Origin: Myxococcales bacterium 68-20
GTDB taxonomy: Bacteria; Myxococcota_A; Polyangia; Polyangiales; Polyangiaceae
Assembly (NCBI GenBank): GCA_001899635.1
Contig: MKVQ01000010.1
Span: 1-64,000 of the forward strand
Reading direction: 5' to 3'
DNA: 64,000 nt
Positions 23,651 to 32,255 of this stretch are shown here, in pieces (position 1 is the first letter of the stretch; the number at the start of each line of letters is the position of its first letter). Below the pieces are notes generated by a model. The model was not told the DNA's origin and did no database searches. It was given only the letters and a program-made list of their open reading frames with translations. The translations under genes were made by a program, and so were the position numbers.

Positions 23651-24316
23651 ATGGCAACCCGTACTGCGATTCTCGCCTCGCCCGCGAAGCCGCTGCTCCG
23701 CGGCGTATCCCATCAGATCTCGTTTTTCTGCGCGCTCGCGGCGTGTGCCGCGCTCGTGATGCGCGCGACGCCGGGCACGGCGACGGCGGCGGCCTTCGTC
23801 TTCAGCGCAAGCCTGGTGAACCTCTTCGGGACGAGCGCCCTCTATCATCGCGTCGACTGGTCGCCGACCGCGCGCAAGCGCATGCGCCGGTTGGATCACG
23901 CAGCCATCTTCCTGCTCATCGCGGGCGGGTACACGCCGTTGTTCGCTCTCGTCCCGTCGAGCTCAGGCGGTCACGGTGCGCTGGCGGGGATCTGGGTCGG
24001 TGCGCTCGTCGGCGTGCTCAAGTCGGTCGCCTGGCCGGGCGCGCCGAAATGGATGACGGCGCTCCTCTGCGTGGGTCTCGGATGGACGGTGGTCGGCGAG
24101 GTGATGGATCGCGCGTCCGCTGCCGGCTCGCTCTCGATTGGCCTGCTCGTGGCGAGCGGGCTCACGTATAGCCTCGGCGCGCTCGTCTACGCTCTGAAGC
24201 GGCCGGACCCGTTCCCGCGCATCTTCGGGTACCACGAGGTCTTCCACGCGATCGTGATCGCCGCGAGCGTGTGCCTCTTCGGGCACGTCGCGCTGGTGCT
24301 CAGCGTCACTTCTTGA
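23651..24316 (+). CDS. Hemolysin III / PAQR-family membrane protein
   Basis: A 221-residue seven-span membrane protein of the YqfA/HlyIII (PAQR) family. The signature metal-site motifs are present: GTSALYHRVDW in span 2, RLDHAAIFLLIAGGYTPL in span 3 and GYHEVFHAIVI near the last span. Bacterial members have unclear roles in membrane lipid homeostasis; hemolysis is mostly a historical label. The ATG at 23651 is chosen because the upstream frame is Ser/Arg-rich and unlike the family. The last 11 bp overlap the convergent lipoprotein gene. Confidence 0.88.
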   Translation: MATRTAILASPAKPLLRGVSHQISFFCALAACAALVMRATPGTATAAAFVFSASLVNLFGTSALYHRVDWSPTARKRMRRLDHAAIFLLIAGGYTPLFALVPSSSGGHGALAGIWVGALVGVLKSVAWPGAPKWMTALLCVGLGWTVVGEVMDRASAAGSLSIGLLVASGLTYSLGALVYALKRPDPFPRIFGYHEVFHAIVIAASVCLFGHVALVLSVTS

Positions 24317-25013
24317 TCGGCTCGGGGCAGAAGTGCACCGCGACCTTGAGTGAGTCGACGATCGCGGTGACCGGACCGACGGCGTCCGCGGCGCGCTTCA
24401 CCGAGACCTTCGCCGCGAAGCTCGGCTTGTTCACGTCGGCGGGGTAGAGGTCGATGCCCCAGGTGTCGACGGCCTGACCGTACGCGTGGGTCCCGACGAT
24501 GCTCTTCGGCCACGGGCCCTTCACGAACTTGAAGCGCGTCGGCTTGCCTTCGATCTCGACGTTGATCTGATGGTCCTCGACGCCGCCGTCGGGGGCGCGC
24601 CGCTTCAGCTCGACCTCGATCCCCCACGTCTCGGCGGTATCAGGGATCTGGAGGCCGAACCCGCTGACACGCAGCTCGGCCGACTCCTGCCCCTCCTCGA
24701 GGGTCACGCTCGCGAACTGACCGTCCTCCGAGAGGGCGCCTTCGACGTTGGTCCAGTTGGCCGCGTTCGGCGCGTCGGCGCGCGGGACGTTCTCGGCCTT
24801 CGCGCCGATCGTGTAGTCGGTCGTCCGGAGGAGGCAGCCCGTGGGCGCGCGGTTTCCTCCCGCGTCTTCCTCGGCTGTCGCGTCGGGCGAGGCGCCCGTC
24901 TCGTTGCCGGTGCCCCCGTCCGACCCGGGCGTCGCGGGAGTCTGCTCACCACACGCAAGCACGGCGGCAGCGGAAGCGGCGAAAGCGAGGACGGCGAAGA
25001 TCGCGACGCGCAT
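24306..25013 (-). CDS. Putative lipoprotein
   Basis: A 235-residue exported protein with lipobox AVLAC (Cys about 21) followed by a long Gly/Asp/Ala/Pro linker (PGSDGGTGNETGASPDATAE), then a beta-rich domain with paired phrases such as TWGIEVELKRRAPDGG and TWGIDLYPADVNKPSF, as in a carbohydrate-binding-like jelly roll. Two Cys in the mature part may pair. Function unknown. Confidence 0.78.
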   Translation of the reverse strand: MRVAIFAVLAFAASAAAVLACGEQTPATPGSDGGTGNETGASPDATAEEDAGGNRAPTGCLLRTTDYTIGAKAENVPRADAPNAANWTNVEGALSEDGQFASVTLEEGQESAELRVSGFGLQIPDTAETWGIEVELKRRAPDGGVEDHQINVEIEGKPTRFKFVKGPWPKSIVGTHAYGQAVDTWGIDLYPADVNKPSFAAKVSVKRAADAVGPVTAIVDSLKVAVHFCPEPIKK

Positions 25014-25018
25014 GCTTT

Positions 25019-25024
25019 AGCTTA
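25019..25024 (-). promoter_or_regulatory. TAAGCT -10-like box, leaderless type
   Basis: On the minus strand TAAGCT ends 5 nt before the ATG at 25013, the shortest spacing accepted among the boxes listed. Confidence 0.35.
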
Positions 25025-25080
25025 ACCCGCCCCCGCCACACGGGCGAGCGTGGTTCGCGTCCGCTCCGGATGTCGGGCTG

Positions 25081-25302
25081 TCAGCTCCGGAGGAGCTCGC
25101 GGCGAAGGCGGAGACCGTCGCGGAGCATCCACGCACCGCCGCCGAAGAAGATGAGCAGCGCGAGCCCGGCGATCGGCGGAGCCGAGCCGCGGACCCCGAG
25201 GAGGATGATGAGCGCGACACCCAGGGCGAACGAGGTCGCTCCGGTGACGATGCGCTTGTACGCGATCATGCGGGCGACGGATCGATCGACGGTGCGGGCC
25301 AT
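25081..25302 (-). CDS. Small two-span membrane protein
   Basis: A 73-residue protein with two hydrophobic segments (about 18-37 and 42-58) and a basic C-terminus (LRDGLRLRRELLRS). No family is recognised. Clean GC-rich third positions and membrane-protein composition support a real gene. TACACG about 12 nt upstream is only a weak -10 match. Confidence 0.6.
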   Translation of the reverse strand: MARTVDRSVARMIAYKRIVTGATSFALGVALIILLGVRGSAPPIAGLALLIFFGGGAWMLRDGLRLRRELLRS

Positions 25303-25392
25303 GACGAGGCAGCGTGTAGCACGGCGTCCGAGGGGCGGGGAAGGCCGGCCCTTGGCCTCTTGCGGGCGCCAGGATTAGGCTCGGCGCTACCG

Positions 25393-25716
25393 ATGGCCGG
25401 ATCGAGCGACGCCTGGTTCGTCTACGTCGCGCGCTGCAGCGACGGCACGCTCTACTGCGGCGTCGCGCGTGACGTCGCCGAGCGCATCGCGAAGCACGAT
25501 GCCGGCAAGGGCGCGCGCTACACGCGGGGCCGCGGTCCCTTGAAGGTCGAGGCGGTCCGCAAATGCAGGTCGCACGGCGACGCCCTCCGTCTCGAGCTCG
25601 CGGTGAAGCGCCTCTCGCGTCAGGAGAAGGAGGCGCTCGTCGACACGCGGCGCTTCCGCGCGCTTCAGCGATCGGTGACGCCCGGATCGGCGCAGCAGCG
25701 AAAGCCGGTCGAGTAG
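25393..25716 (+). CDS. GIY-YIG domain protein
   Basis: A 107-residue UPF0213/YhbQ-like single GIY-YIG nuclease-fold protein. The first motif is WFVYVARCSDGTLYCGVARD (here VYV and YCG replace GIY and YIG), followed by RIAKHDAGKGARYTRGRGPL, with the conserved Arg, and LRLELAVKRLSRQEKEAL. Family members have been linked to DNA repair, but activity is not proven by sequence. ATG 25393 starts directly before the fold; a TAGGCT box ends 11 nt upstream. Its last 52 bp overlap the convergent neighbour. Confidence 0.85.
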   Translation: MAGSSDAWFVYVARCSDGTLYCGVARDVAERIAKHDAGKGARYTRGRGPLKVEAVRKCRSHGDALRLELAVKRLSRQEKEALVDTRRFRALQRSVTPGSAQQRKPVE

Positions 25717-26603
25717 TCGTGGTACGTGTAGCCGTGGGCGATCGTGCGGTAGGCGCAGCCGTCGCCGTGCTGTGACGTGTCGAGCCAGTAGCCGCCCTGG
25801 AAGGTGCCGTTCGTATCGGCGGTCCATTCGTGGAGGTTGCCGACCATGTCGTAGACGCCATGGTCGGTCACGCAGTCGGGGAACGCGCCGGTCTTCGCGA
25901 CCGTGCCGTCGAGCTGGTTGTTGCGCGTGTCGTTGAGCTCCGTGAGGCCCCAGCCTCGCTTCATCGTCGCGATGTGGAACATGAGCATCGGGCTCGCGCC
26001 GGTGTCGTGGCATTTGCCGGCTACGCGCTTGGGCCCGTACGGGTATGCAGTGCCCTCGCTCCCGGCGCACGCGGTGCGCCATTCCACCGGCTGACAGAGC
26101 CGCTTGCCCGAGGCACGGCACGCGCTCTCGGCCTGCTTCGCGCTGATGTATCCCTGAGGGACGACGCCGGCGATGCTCTTCGCGAGCGTCACCTTGTCGG
26201 CGGGCGGCGGCAGGTAAGGGGAGTGGGGCGTCTCGGTCCCGTCGTCGTCGCGTACGACGATCGAGCCCTCCCAGCGATCGACGCAGAAGCGACCCGCGAC
26301 GAGCGCCATCTCGGCGGGGCACTTCGCTCCGGGCCTCGCGTCCGGCAGCGCGCCCTCGTCGACGGGGTGGAAGCGCGGAGGCGCGTAGCCCCAGATCGCC
26401 GCTTCGATCGATCCGGGCGACTTCGCCGCGATCTTCCTCGCCTTGCTCGCGAACGCAGGCGCGATCCGAGCGAGCGCGGTCGTCAGTTGCGCGCGGCACG
26501 GCGCGGGCGCCTCGTCGGGATCCTGCGCGAGCGCGCGACTGGTCACGAGCGCTGCGCCCGCGAGCGGCGCGACGGCGAGGCAGATCCGTGCAAGGGCCCT
26601 CAT
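25665..26603 (-). CDS. Exported formylglycine-enzyme-fold (SUMF1) protein
   Basis: A 312-residue secreted protein with a signal peptide cut near ALAQ (about 25). Residues about 90-312 have the FGE-sulfatase fold: GRFCVDRWEGSI, ACRASGKRLCQPVEWRTACAG, GNLHEWTADTNGTFQGGYW and TGFRCCAD. In true formylglycine-generating enzymes two Cys act in the segment after the GG-x-W motif; here that segment (LDTSQHGDGCAYRT) keeps only one, so oxidation of sulfatases is unlikely and a structural or binding role is more probable. The ATG at 26603 gives the best signal peptide. Confidence 0.8.
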   Translation of the reverse strand: MRALARICLAVAPLAGAALVTSRALAQDPDEAPAPCRAQLTTALARIAPAFASKARKIAAKSPGSIEAAIWGYAPPRFHPVDEGALPDARPGAKCPAEMALVAGRFCVDRWEGSIVVRDDDGTETPHSPYLPPPADKVTLAKSIAGVVPQGYISAKQAESACRASGKRLCQPVEWRTACAGSEGTAYPYGPKRVAGKCHDTGASPMLMFHIATMKRGWGLTELNDTRNNQLDGTVAKTGAFPDCVTDHGVYDMVGNLHEWTADTNGTFQGGYWLDTSQHGDGCAYRTIAHGYTYHDYSTGFRCCADPGVTDR

Positions 26604-26796
26604 CGATCTTTCGGTAGCACTCACGAGCGCGAGCGTCGACCTCCGCGCCCTCCAGCCGGTGCGGACGGCAGCCGGTGGCCATGTCCCATGGCGTCATCGC
26701 GCCCGCACGTGAGTTGACGCTCAGCACGCGTGGCTCCGCCGTGAGAGAACGAGTCGGCGCGGGAGCGCTCGTTGCGGTATGACCGGCGGCGCCACC

Positions 26797-28803
26797 ATGC
26801 TTCGGCCTCATCCGCTCGTGCCGCTCGTCCTTGCCTCGATCGCCGCGACGCTCGCCTGTGGCGCCCCGGCCGCGCCTCGCTCCGGGGCGCCGGCGCCGAA
26901 GACGAGCCTGCCTCCGCCCGCGAGCGCCGACGAGCCGCTCGTGCGTGGGCCGCTCGAGACGGATGCGGAGATCGCCCGCGCGATCCGTGAACACTACACG
27001 AAGTACGAGTACGAGATCCCGGTGCGTGACGGGGCGCGTCTCTTCACGGTGGCGTACGTCCCGAAGGACACGAGCCGCTCGTATCCGATCTTGATGACGC
27101 GGACGCCGTACAGCGTTGCGCCCTACGGCATCGACTCGTACCCGAGCGAGAAGAACGCGCGCACGCTCCGCCGCTTTGCGCCCTCGAGCCAGCTGATCAA
27201 GGACGGCTACATCTTCGTCCACCAGGACGTGCGCGGCCGGATGATGTCGGAGGGAACGTTCGTCGACGTGCGTCCTCACGCCTCGAAGCCGGGCGAGATC
27301 GACGAGAGCTCCGACGCCTACGACACGATCGACTGGCTCGTGAAGAACGTGCCGAACAACAGCGGCAAGGTCGGTACCTGGGGGATCTCGTATCCCGGCT
27401 TCTACGCTGCGCAGTCCGCGGTCGATGCACACCCGGCGCTGAAGGCGGTGTCGCCGCAGGCGCCCGTGACCGAGTGGTTCATCGGCGACGACTTCCACCA
27501 CAACGGCGCGCTCTTCCTCGCCGACGCCTTCGACTTCTACTCCAACTTCGGCAGGGCGCGTCCGGCGCCGACGAAGCAGAGCCCCGAGTGGAAGAGCCTC
27601 CACGAGGGACAAGACATCTACGACTTCTTCCTCGCGATGGGCCCGCTCGCGAACGCGAACGCGAAGTTCCTCGACGGCAAGATCGCCTTCTGGAACGATC
27701 TCATGGCCCACCCCACGCGCGACCATTTCTGGAAGGCGCGCGATCCGCGGCCGTTCTACCGCGACGCGAAGCCCGCGATCATGACCGTGGGCGGCTGGCT
27801 CGACAGCGAGGATCTGTGGGGCGCTCTCGAGACCTACCGTGCGTTCGAGAAGCAGGGCGCGCGCTCCGAGAACGTCCTCGTCATGGGGCCATGGCGGCAC
27901 GGTGGCTGGGCGCGCAACGACGGCGACCGTCACGGCGACATCTCGTTCGGCCAGAAGACGTCCCACTTCTACCGCGAGCACATCGAGCTGCCGTTCTTCC
28001 AGCGCCATCTCAAGGGGAAGGAGGCCGCGCCCGCGCCGGAGGCATGGGTGTTCGAGTCCGGCACGAACGTGTGGCGCTCCCATGCGTCATGGCCGCCCGC
28101 CGAGGCGAAGCCGGCGACCCTCTTCTTCCAGGCGAACGGCAAGCTCTCGGCGTCCGCACCGACGGCCGAAGGTGGCGACGACGCGTACCCGAGCGATCCG
28201 AACAAGCCGGTGCCGTACCGCGCCAAGCCGGGCGGCTCGATCGATGCAGACTACATGAGCGATGACCAGCGCTTCGCCGCACGCCGGCCCGACGTGCTGG
28301 TCTATTCGACGCCCGGCCTCGACGGCGACGTCACGCTTGCCGGTCCGATCGACGCCTCGCTCTGGGTCTCGACGACGGGGACCGACGCGGACTTCGTGGT
28401 GAAGGTGATCGACGTGTGGCCGGCCGACGCGCCCGATCCGGATCCGAACCCGACGGGCATCCACATGGGCGGCTACCAGCAGCTCGTGCGCGCCGAGATC
28501 ATGCGCGGCAAGTTCCGATCGAGCTTCGAGCGCCCGGAGCCCTTCAAGCCGAACGAGCCCACCCTCGTGAAGCTGACGCTGCCCGACGTGAGCCACACGT
28601 TCCGGAAGGGCCACCGCATCATGGTGCAAGTCCAGAGCTCGTGGTTCCCGCTCGTCGATCGCAACCCGCAGACCTTCGTCGACATCCACCGCGCGACCGA
28701 GAGCGACTTCCGCGCCGCCACCCACCGCGTCTTCCGCACGAAGGACCGCCCCTCGAACCTGAAGGTGACGCTCCTCGGCGGCACGCTCCCGGCACCGCGC
28801 TGA
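26797..28803 (+). CDS. CocE/NonD-family serine hydrolase, lipoprotein
   Basis: A 668-residue exported alpha/beta-hydrolase of the X-Pro dipeptidyl-peptidase (S15)/CocE group that cleaves ester or amide bonds such as alpha-amino acid esters or beta-lactam side chains. Lipobox ATLAC near residue 20. The catalytic triad is visible: nucleophile in WGISYPGFY (Ser about 198), Asp in GGWLDSEDLW, His in MGPWRHGGWAR. The C-terminal jelly-roll domain (about 480-668) contains VYSTPGLDGDVTLAGP and GHRIMVQVQSSWFP, both family-typical. The ATG at 26797 gives a proper basic n-region; ATG 26779 is possible. Natural substrate unknown. Confidence 0.88.
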   Translation: MLRPHPLVPLVLASIAATLACGAPAAPRSGAPAPKTSLPPPASADEPLVRGPLETDAEIARAIREHYTKYEYEIPVRDGARLFTVAYVPKDTSRSYPILMTRTPYSVAPYGIDSYPSEKNARTLRRFAPSSQLIKDGYIFVHQDVRGRMMSEGTFVDVRPHASKPGEIDESSDAYDTIDWLVKNVPNNSGKVGTWGISYPGFYAAQSAVDAHPALKAVSPQAPVTEWFIGDDFHHNGALFLADAFDFYSNFGRARPAPTKQSPEWKSLHEGQDIYDFFLAMGPLANANAKFLDGKIAFWNDLMAHPTRDHFWKARDPRPFYRDAKPAIMTVGGWLDSEDLWGALETYRAFEKQGARSENVLVMGPWRHGGWARNDGDRHGDISFGQKTSHFYREHIELPFFQRHLKGKEAAPAPEAWVFESGTNVWRSHASWPPAEAKPATLFFQANGKLSASAPTAEGGDDAYPSDPNKPVPYRAKPGGSIDADYMSDDQRFAARRPDVLVYSTPGLDGDVTLAGPIDASLWVSTTGTDADFVVKVIDVWPADAPDPDPNPTGIHMGGYQQLVRAEIMRGKFRSSFERPEPFKPNEPTLVKLTLPDVSHTFRKGHRIMVQVQSSWFPLVDRNPQTFVDIHRATESDFRAATHRVFRTKDRPSNLKVTLLGGTLPAPR

Positions 28804-28863
28804 CGGCTCTTCGGGGCCCGTCCTCGGTCAACTGAGCTTCGAGGTCGTCGTCGCTGCGACCGC

Positions 28864-30288
28864 TCAGGGGGCGGCGTCGGTCGAGGCGACGCCCGGCGCG
28901 CAGCCTGCTCCGCGGTCGCGGCACATGACGGCGTATCGGAGCATGGCCGAGAGCGCGTGCTGGACGTAGTCGATGCGGACCTCCTGCTCGGTCCGAGCCG
29001 CGCTCCCCTCGTCGTCGGCGACGTCGCTCGCGTCCACGGCGGTCTGCTTGCTGAATGCGCCGCGCTGCATCCACGGGATGCCTCCGCGCGCGACGCCATC
29101 CTGCACCTGGCTTCGGCGGAGGAAGGCGATCCCGCGTCCGATCACTCCGCGGAGCTCCGTGCGGAACGCGGCGCGTGCCGGATCGGAGGCGATGGCGTGC
29201 TCGAGCGCGAGCAGCCCTTCGAGGCGCGTTGCGGCGGGTGTGGTTCGCCCGTCCGCGTCGAACGCGCCGGCGATCTTCGGATCGTCGAGTGTCGCGAGGA
29301 CGTCCGCCTGGTCGTTCATCATCAGGCGGCCGAGCGCGATCGCATGCTCGACCATCTCCTCACTCGACACGGGCGCCTTCGCCAGAGCGGCGTGATGCGG
29401 GACGAACCGATCGATCGCGATCATCAACCAGTGATCGGCGGGGAGGTTGGTCGACCCGCGGCGTGACTCGATGAGCTGCGCAATGCCGCGCGCGGCGCCC
29501 TCGAGCCAGCGCGCGTCGCGGTCGACCTCGTACAGCATCGTCAGGGCGAGGATCGCCTCGCCCGGGTAGAAGAGCGATTCGGCGTCGCGGACGTAGCCCG
29601 TCGGATCCTCGTACTTCGCGTGAAAGGAGCCGTTTTCACGCTGCATGAAGAGGATGAAGCGTCCGAGGCCTTGCATCGTCGCGAGGTCGCCTGCGCCTGC
29701 ATCCGCCGAAGCCGAAGCCGAAGCCGAGGGCGCGACCGCCGCGTTCACGCGCATGTTGCCGGCGAGCGCGACGATCGCGAGCCCCGCGCCGCCGAGCTTC
29801 GCGGTCGGGCGCCCGCCTCGGCTTCGTTCTTCGCGTTGGTCCGACCATACCGCGAGGATCTCGGGGTGCTCGCGAAGCGGGCGAACGTACCGCGAGACGA
29901 GATAGCTTGATGCGCGCCCGAGCGCCGCGTGCGCCTGCTCGGGCCCGTCTACGTTGCCGGTTCGCCCGCGGCGGTCTGCGAGCGCATAGTCCGCGAGCGC
30001 GTAGATCGAGCCTGCGTGACGGAGCACGTTGTACTGCCCCGTCGAGTCGGGATGGCCGTCGACGAACCGTCGATACTCGAAGCGGCCATCAGGGCCCGTG
30101 ACCCGCACGAGGTAGTCCGCCGCTTCGTCGATCGCCTGGGGGAACGGCCAGACACGGGCGTCGATCTCCGCAAGCCGATGCGAGGAGCCCGCGTTGGGCG
30201 CGCCTCCGCCAAGCCGTCGCTGTGCGACGACGGCGCCGACGACGGCAAGCGCGACCACGACGACAGCGAGCGCAAGCTTCCTGAGCAC
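28864..30288 (-). CDS. Membrane-anchored helical protein, perhaps alpha/alpha toroid
   Basis: A 474-residue protein with an N-terminal signal anchor (LRKLALAVVVVALAVVGAVVA). The rest is a series of amphipathic helices spaced like an (alpha/alpha) toroid, as in terpene-cyclase-like or glycosidase folds: GQYNVLRHAGSIYALADYAL, KLGGAGLAIVALAG, GSFHAKYEDPTGYVRDAESL, YPGEAILALTMLYEV. An Ala/Ser stretch (about 225-240) splits it. Possible role in polysaccharide handling, but this is inference and I do not recognise a named family. The GTG at 30288 immediately precedes the anchor; upstream frame to 30393 is less likely. Confidence 0.7.
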   Translation of the reverse strand: MLRKLALAVVVVALAVVGAVVAQRRLGGGAPNAGSSHRLAEIDARVWPFPQAIDEAADYLVRVTGPDGRFEYRRFVDGHPDSTGQYNVLRHAGSIYALADYALADRRGRTGNVDGPEQAHAALGRASSYLVSRYVRPLREHPEILAVWSDQREERSRGGRPTAKLGGAGLAIVALAGNMRVNAAVAPSASASASADAGAGDLATMQGLGRFILFMQRENGSFHAKYEDPTGYVRDAESLFYPGEAILALTMLYEVDRDARWLEGAARGIAQLIESRRGSTNLPADHWLMIAIDRFVPHHAALAKAPVSSEEMVEHAIALGRLMMNDQADVLATLDDPKIAGAFDADGRTTPAATRLEGLLALEHAIASDPARAAFRTELRGVIGRGIAFLRRSQVQDGVARGGIPWMQRGAFSKQTAVDASDVADDEGSAARTEQEVRIDYVQHALSAMLRYAVMCRDRGAGCAPGVASTDAAP

Positions 30289-30556
30289 GGGGCCATCATG
30301 GCCTCTGAGGTGTCGAGAGATCCAGCTTGCCGGCAGCGCACACGCGATTCCCGATGACTGCAAGATCAGGCCCGTCTCGCCGTCGACGGGCACGCTGAAC
30401 CCCGCGCACGCTGCGCGGCGCCGTCCATACGACCTGGGAACGACGCTCTCCGAAGCCAGGTGCGCCTCGAGCAGGTCCGCTGACGCGGGCCCACTCCAGT
30501 GCTCGGCGGTCAGGGCTCAGTGCACGCGATCGCGAGCTCCGGTGCGCGACGCAGCT

Positions 30557-30937
30557 TCAGCTGCATTTGCCTTCGCGGCAAACGGGAGGCACTGGCCCCA
30601 TGCACGGTGGAATGATCAACTTGCATCCGGCGGCGGCGAAGGCCTGGCACTCGTCCTGACTCGCCGAGCTCATCGCCTGCTCCACGGCCGCTTGGCCGCT
30701 CTTCGCGATCGATGTCGTGCAGGCATCGAAGCAGGTCGACCGGACCTCGATCGTCATGCAGTCCGCATCGACGCTGCAGGTCCGATTCGCCTCGATCGCG
30801 GCGTTCACCTTGTCCCGCGCAGGCGTCGCTTGCTCCCCGCATTCCGTCACGGTCGGCGTCCTCGCTTCGCTTCCCGAGGGGGAGCAAGCGATGACGGTGA
30901 GGGAGAAGGTGAGGGCGGCAGGCAACAGGGAGCGCAT
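30557..30937 (-). CDS. Small Cys-rich lipoprotein
   Basis: A 126-residue exported protein: lipobox TVIAC (Cys about 18), then eight further Cys in a regular arrangement (TECGEQ, CSVDADCMT, STCFDACTT, DECQAF, AGCKL, PPCMGP, PVCREGKCS) that implies a disulfide-knit domain. The CSVDADC pattern is common in myxobacterial secreted proteins (recalled). The start is supported by TACGTT 8 nt upstream. It diverges from the sigma-factor cluster. Confidence 0.75.
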   Translation of the reverse strand: MRSLLPAALTFSLTVIACSPSGSEARTPTVTECGEQATPARDKVNAAIEANRTCSVDADCMTIEVRSTCFDACTTSIAKSGQAAVEQAMSSASQDECQAFAAAGCKLIIPPCMGPVPPVCREGKCS

Positions 30938-30945
30938 GAGGAGCC

Positions 30946-30951
30946 AACGTA
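30946..30951 (-). promoter_or_regulatory. TACGTT -10-like box, leaderless type
   Basis: On the minus strand TACGTT ends 8 nt before the ATG at 30937. Confidence 0.4.
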
Positions 30952-31091
30952 CCTCCCTGCGGCTCCTTACGCTCGGAGATGTCGACGCTGGGGGCCGTGC
31001 GTGCGGACGGCGAGCCGTTTCCTTCCAACATGGGGAAGTGCCGTCCGCAGCTGCGTTCGGCTGCGTGGCGTGCTCTTCTTCCGCCGAAGGC

Positions 31092-32174
31092 GTGCGTCGG
31101 ACTGGACAAAACAGAGCAGCGAGGCGGCGCTTCGTGGTGGCTGCGTCGATCGTCTGCGCGTCGGCGTTCGGGACTGGCGTTTCGTCGGCGACAGAGCCCT
31201 TGCCGGTGGCGGTCCGGATCTCCGAATCGTCGCACGCAGCCTGCCCGAAGAAACCGGGGCTGCGCGAGCGGTTGGAGGCCCACTTGGGACACATCCGAGC
31301 GCCGGCGGAGGGCGAAGCCGCGATCGACGTCGCGATCTCGATCAAGCGCCAGGAGTCGCTCAGCGTAGGAACGCTCACGCTCTCCGCTGCCGGCGTGAGC
31401 GTTCAGCGAGAGGCCTCCTCGCCCTCCTGCGAGGACGTGATCGCAGCCCTGACCGTGATGGCGGCGATCTCGATCGGCGAGCAGGCCGAGCGTCTCTCAC
31501 ACGAGCCAGCCGAGCAGGTGAACGCGCCGCCGAGCGGCGAGCGGCCGAGCGGCGAGCCGCCGAGCCCGGCTGCTCGCTCCGACACGCGACCCCCGCCGCC
31601 GCCGCCATCGCCGCTGCCGAGCGTGGGCACGCCGTCCGACCGGGCCGGTCCGAGCAAACGCGTGGCCGTCTCGTTCGGCTCCGGAGTCGAGGTCAACGGC
31701 AATCGCGGCGCCGTCCTCCTCGGGACGTGGTTCGCCGAGGTCCGCTTCCCGGTGCCGTTCGATCCTACGGTTCGCCTCGGGCTCGCGCGGAGCACGAGGG
31801 AGGTCGCCTCCATCCCGCGTGGGGCCATCGCGATCCGCTGGGTCGAGCTAACGTGGGCGACCTGCGCAGACCTCTACCGTGACCAACGCTTCCGCGTGGG
31901 ACCTTGCCTGAACGGCGAGCTCGGCCGTTTGGAGGCGAGCGTCGTTCGCCCGCTCCCCGCCCGCGACATCCCTTCCGACTGGATCAGCGTCGGCGGCTCC
32001 GCAAGGATGAGCTGGCGGCTCCTTCCGCCGCTCTCCATCGAGATGATGGTGGGAGCTCGGGCGCCATTGCTGAGAAGAGAGCTCTTCTTCGAGCCGTTCC
32101 GACAACCGCTCGCGTACCAAGCCCCGTCGGTCGCGCCGTTCGCGGAGATCGGATTCGTCGCGCACCTGCCCTAA
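31092..32174 (+). CDS. Exported protein with barrel-like C-terminus, first gene of the sigma-factor cluster
   Basis: A 360-residue protein from GTG 31092, which begins just before a signal peptide (RRRFVVAASIVCASAFG, cut near SSA). Residues about 30-130 form a small domain with Cys pairs (HAACPKK, SPSCED), then a Pro/Ser-rich linker of about 45 residues, then alternating hydrophobic strands (GAVLLGTWFAEVRFP, SIEMMVGARAPLLRRELFF, VAPFAEIGFVAHLP) ending in a terminal aromatic-type strand, like an outer-membrane beta-barrel. No family assigned. It lies 81 bp before the sigma-factor gene in the same direction, so a functional link is likely. The frame is open well upstream, so a longer N-terminus cannot be excluded. 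Confidence 0.7.
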   Translation: MRRTGQNRAARRRFVVAASIVCASAFGTGVSSATEPLPVAVRISESSHAACPKKPGLRERLEAHLGHIRAPAEGEAAIDVAISIKRQESLSVGTLTLSAAGVSVQREASSPSCEDVIAALTVMAAISIGEQAERLSHEPAEQVNAPPSGERPSGEPPSPAARSDTRPPPPPPSPLPSVGTPSDRAGPSKRVAVSFGSGVEVNGNRGAVLLGTWFAEVRFPVPFDPTVRLGLARSTREVASIPRGAIAIRWVELTWATCADLYRDQRFRVGPCLNGELGRLEASVVRPLPARDIPSDWISVGGSARMSWRLLPPLSIEMMVGARAPLLRRELFFEPFRQPLAYQAPSVAPFAEIGFVAHLP

Positions 32175-32255
32175 GGGTTTTCTCGAGGATGTCCGCGACG
32201 GAAGAAATCTGCCGGGCCGGAGACGATTTTCGTACTCGAGGCGGAGCCCCGGACA

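Noticed and set aside
29700-29730. Short GCCGAA-type repeats
   Set aside because: Simple Ser-Ala codon repeats in the linker of the helical protein; no regulatory meaning.
30717-31091. Extended N-terminus of the first sigma-cluster gene
   Set aside because: Overlaps the divergent lipoprotein gene; GTG 31092 gives a proper signal peptide.
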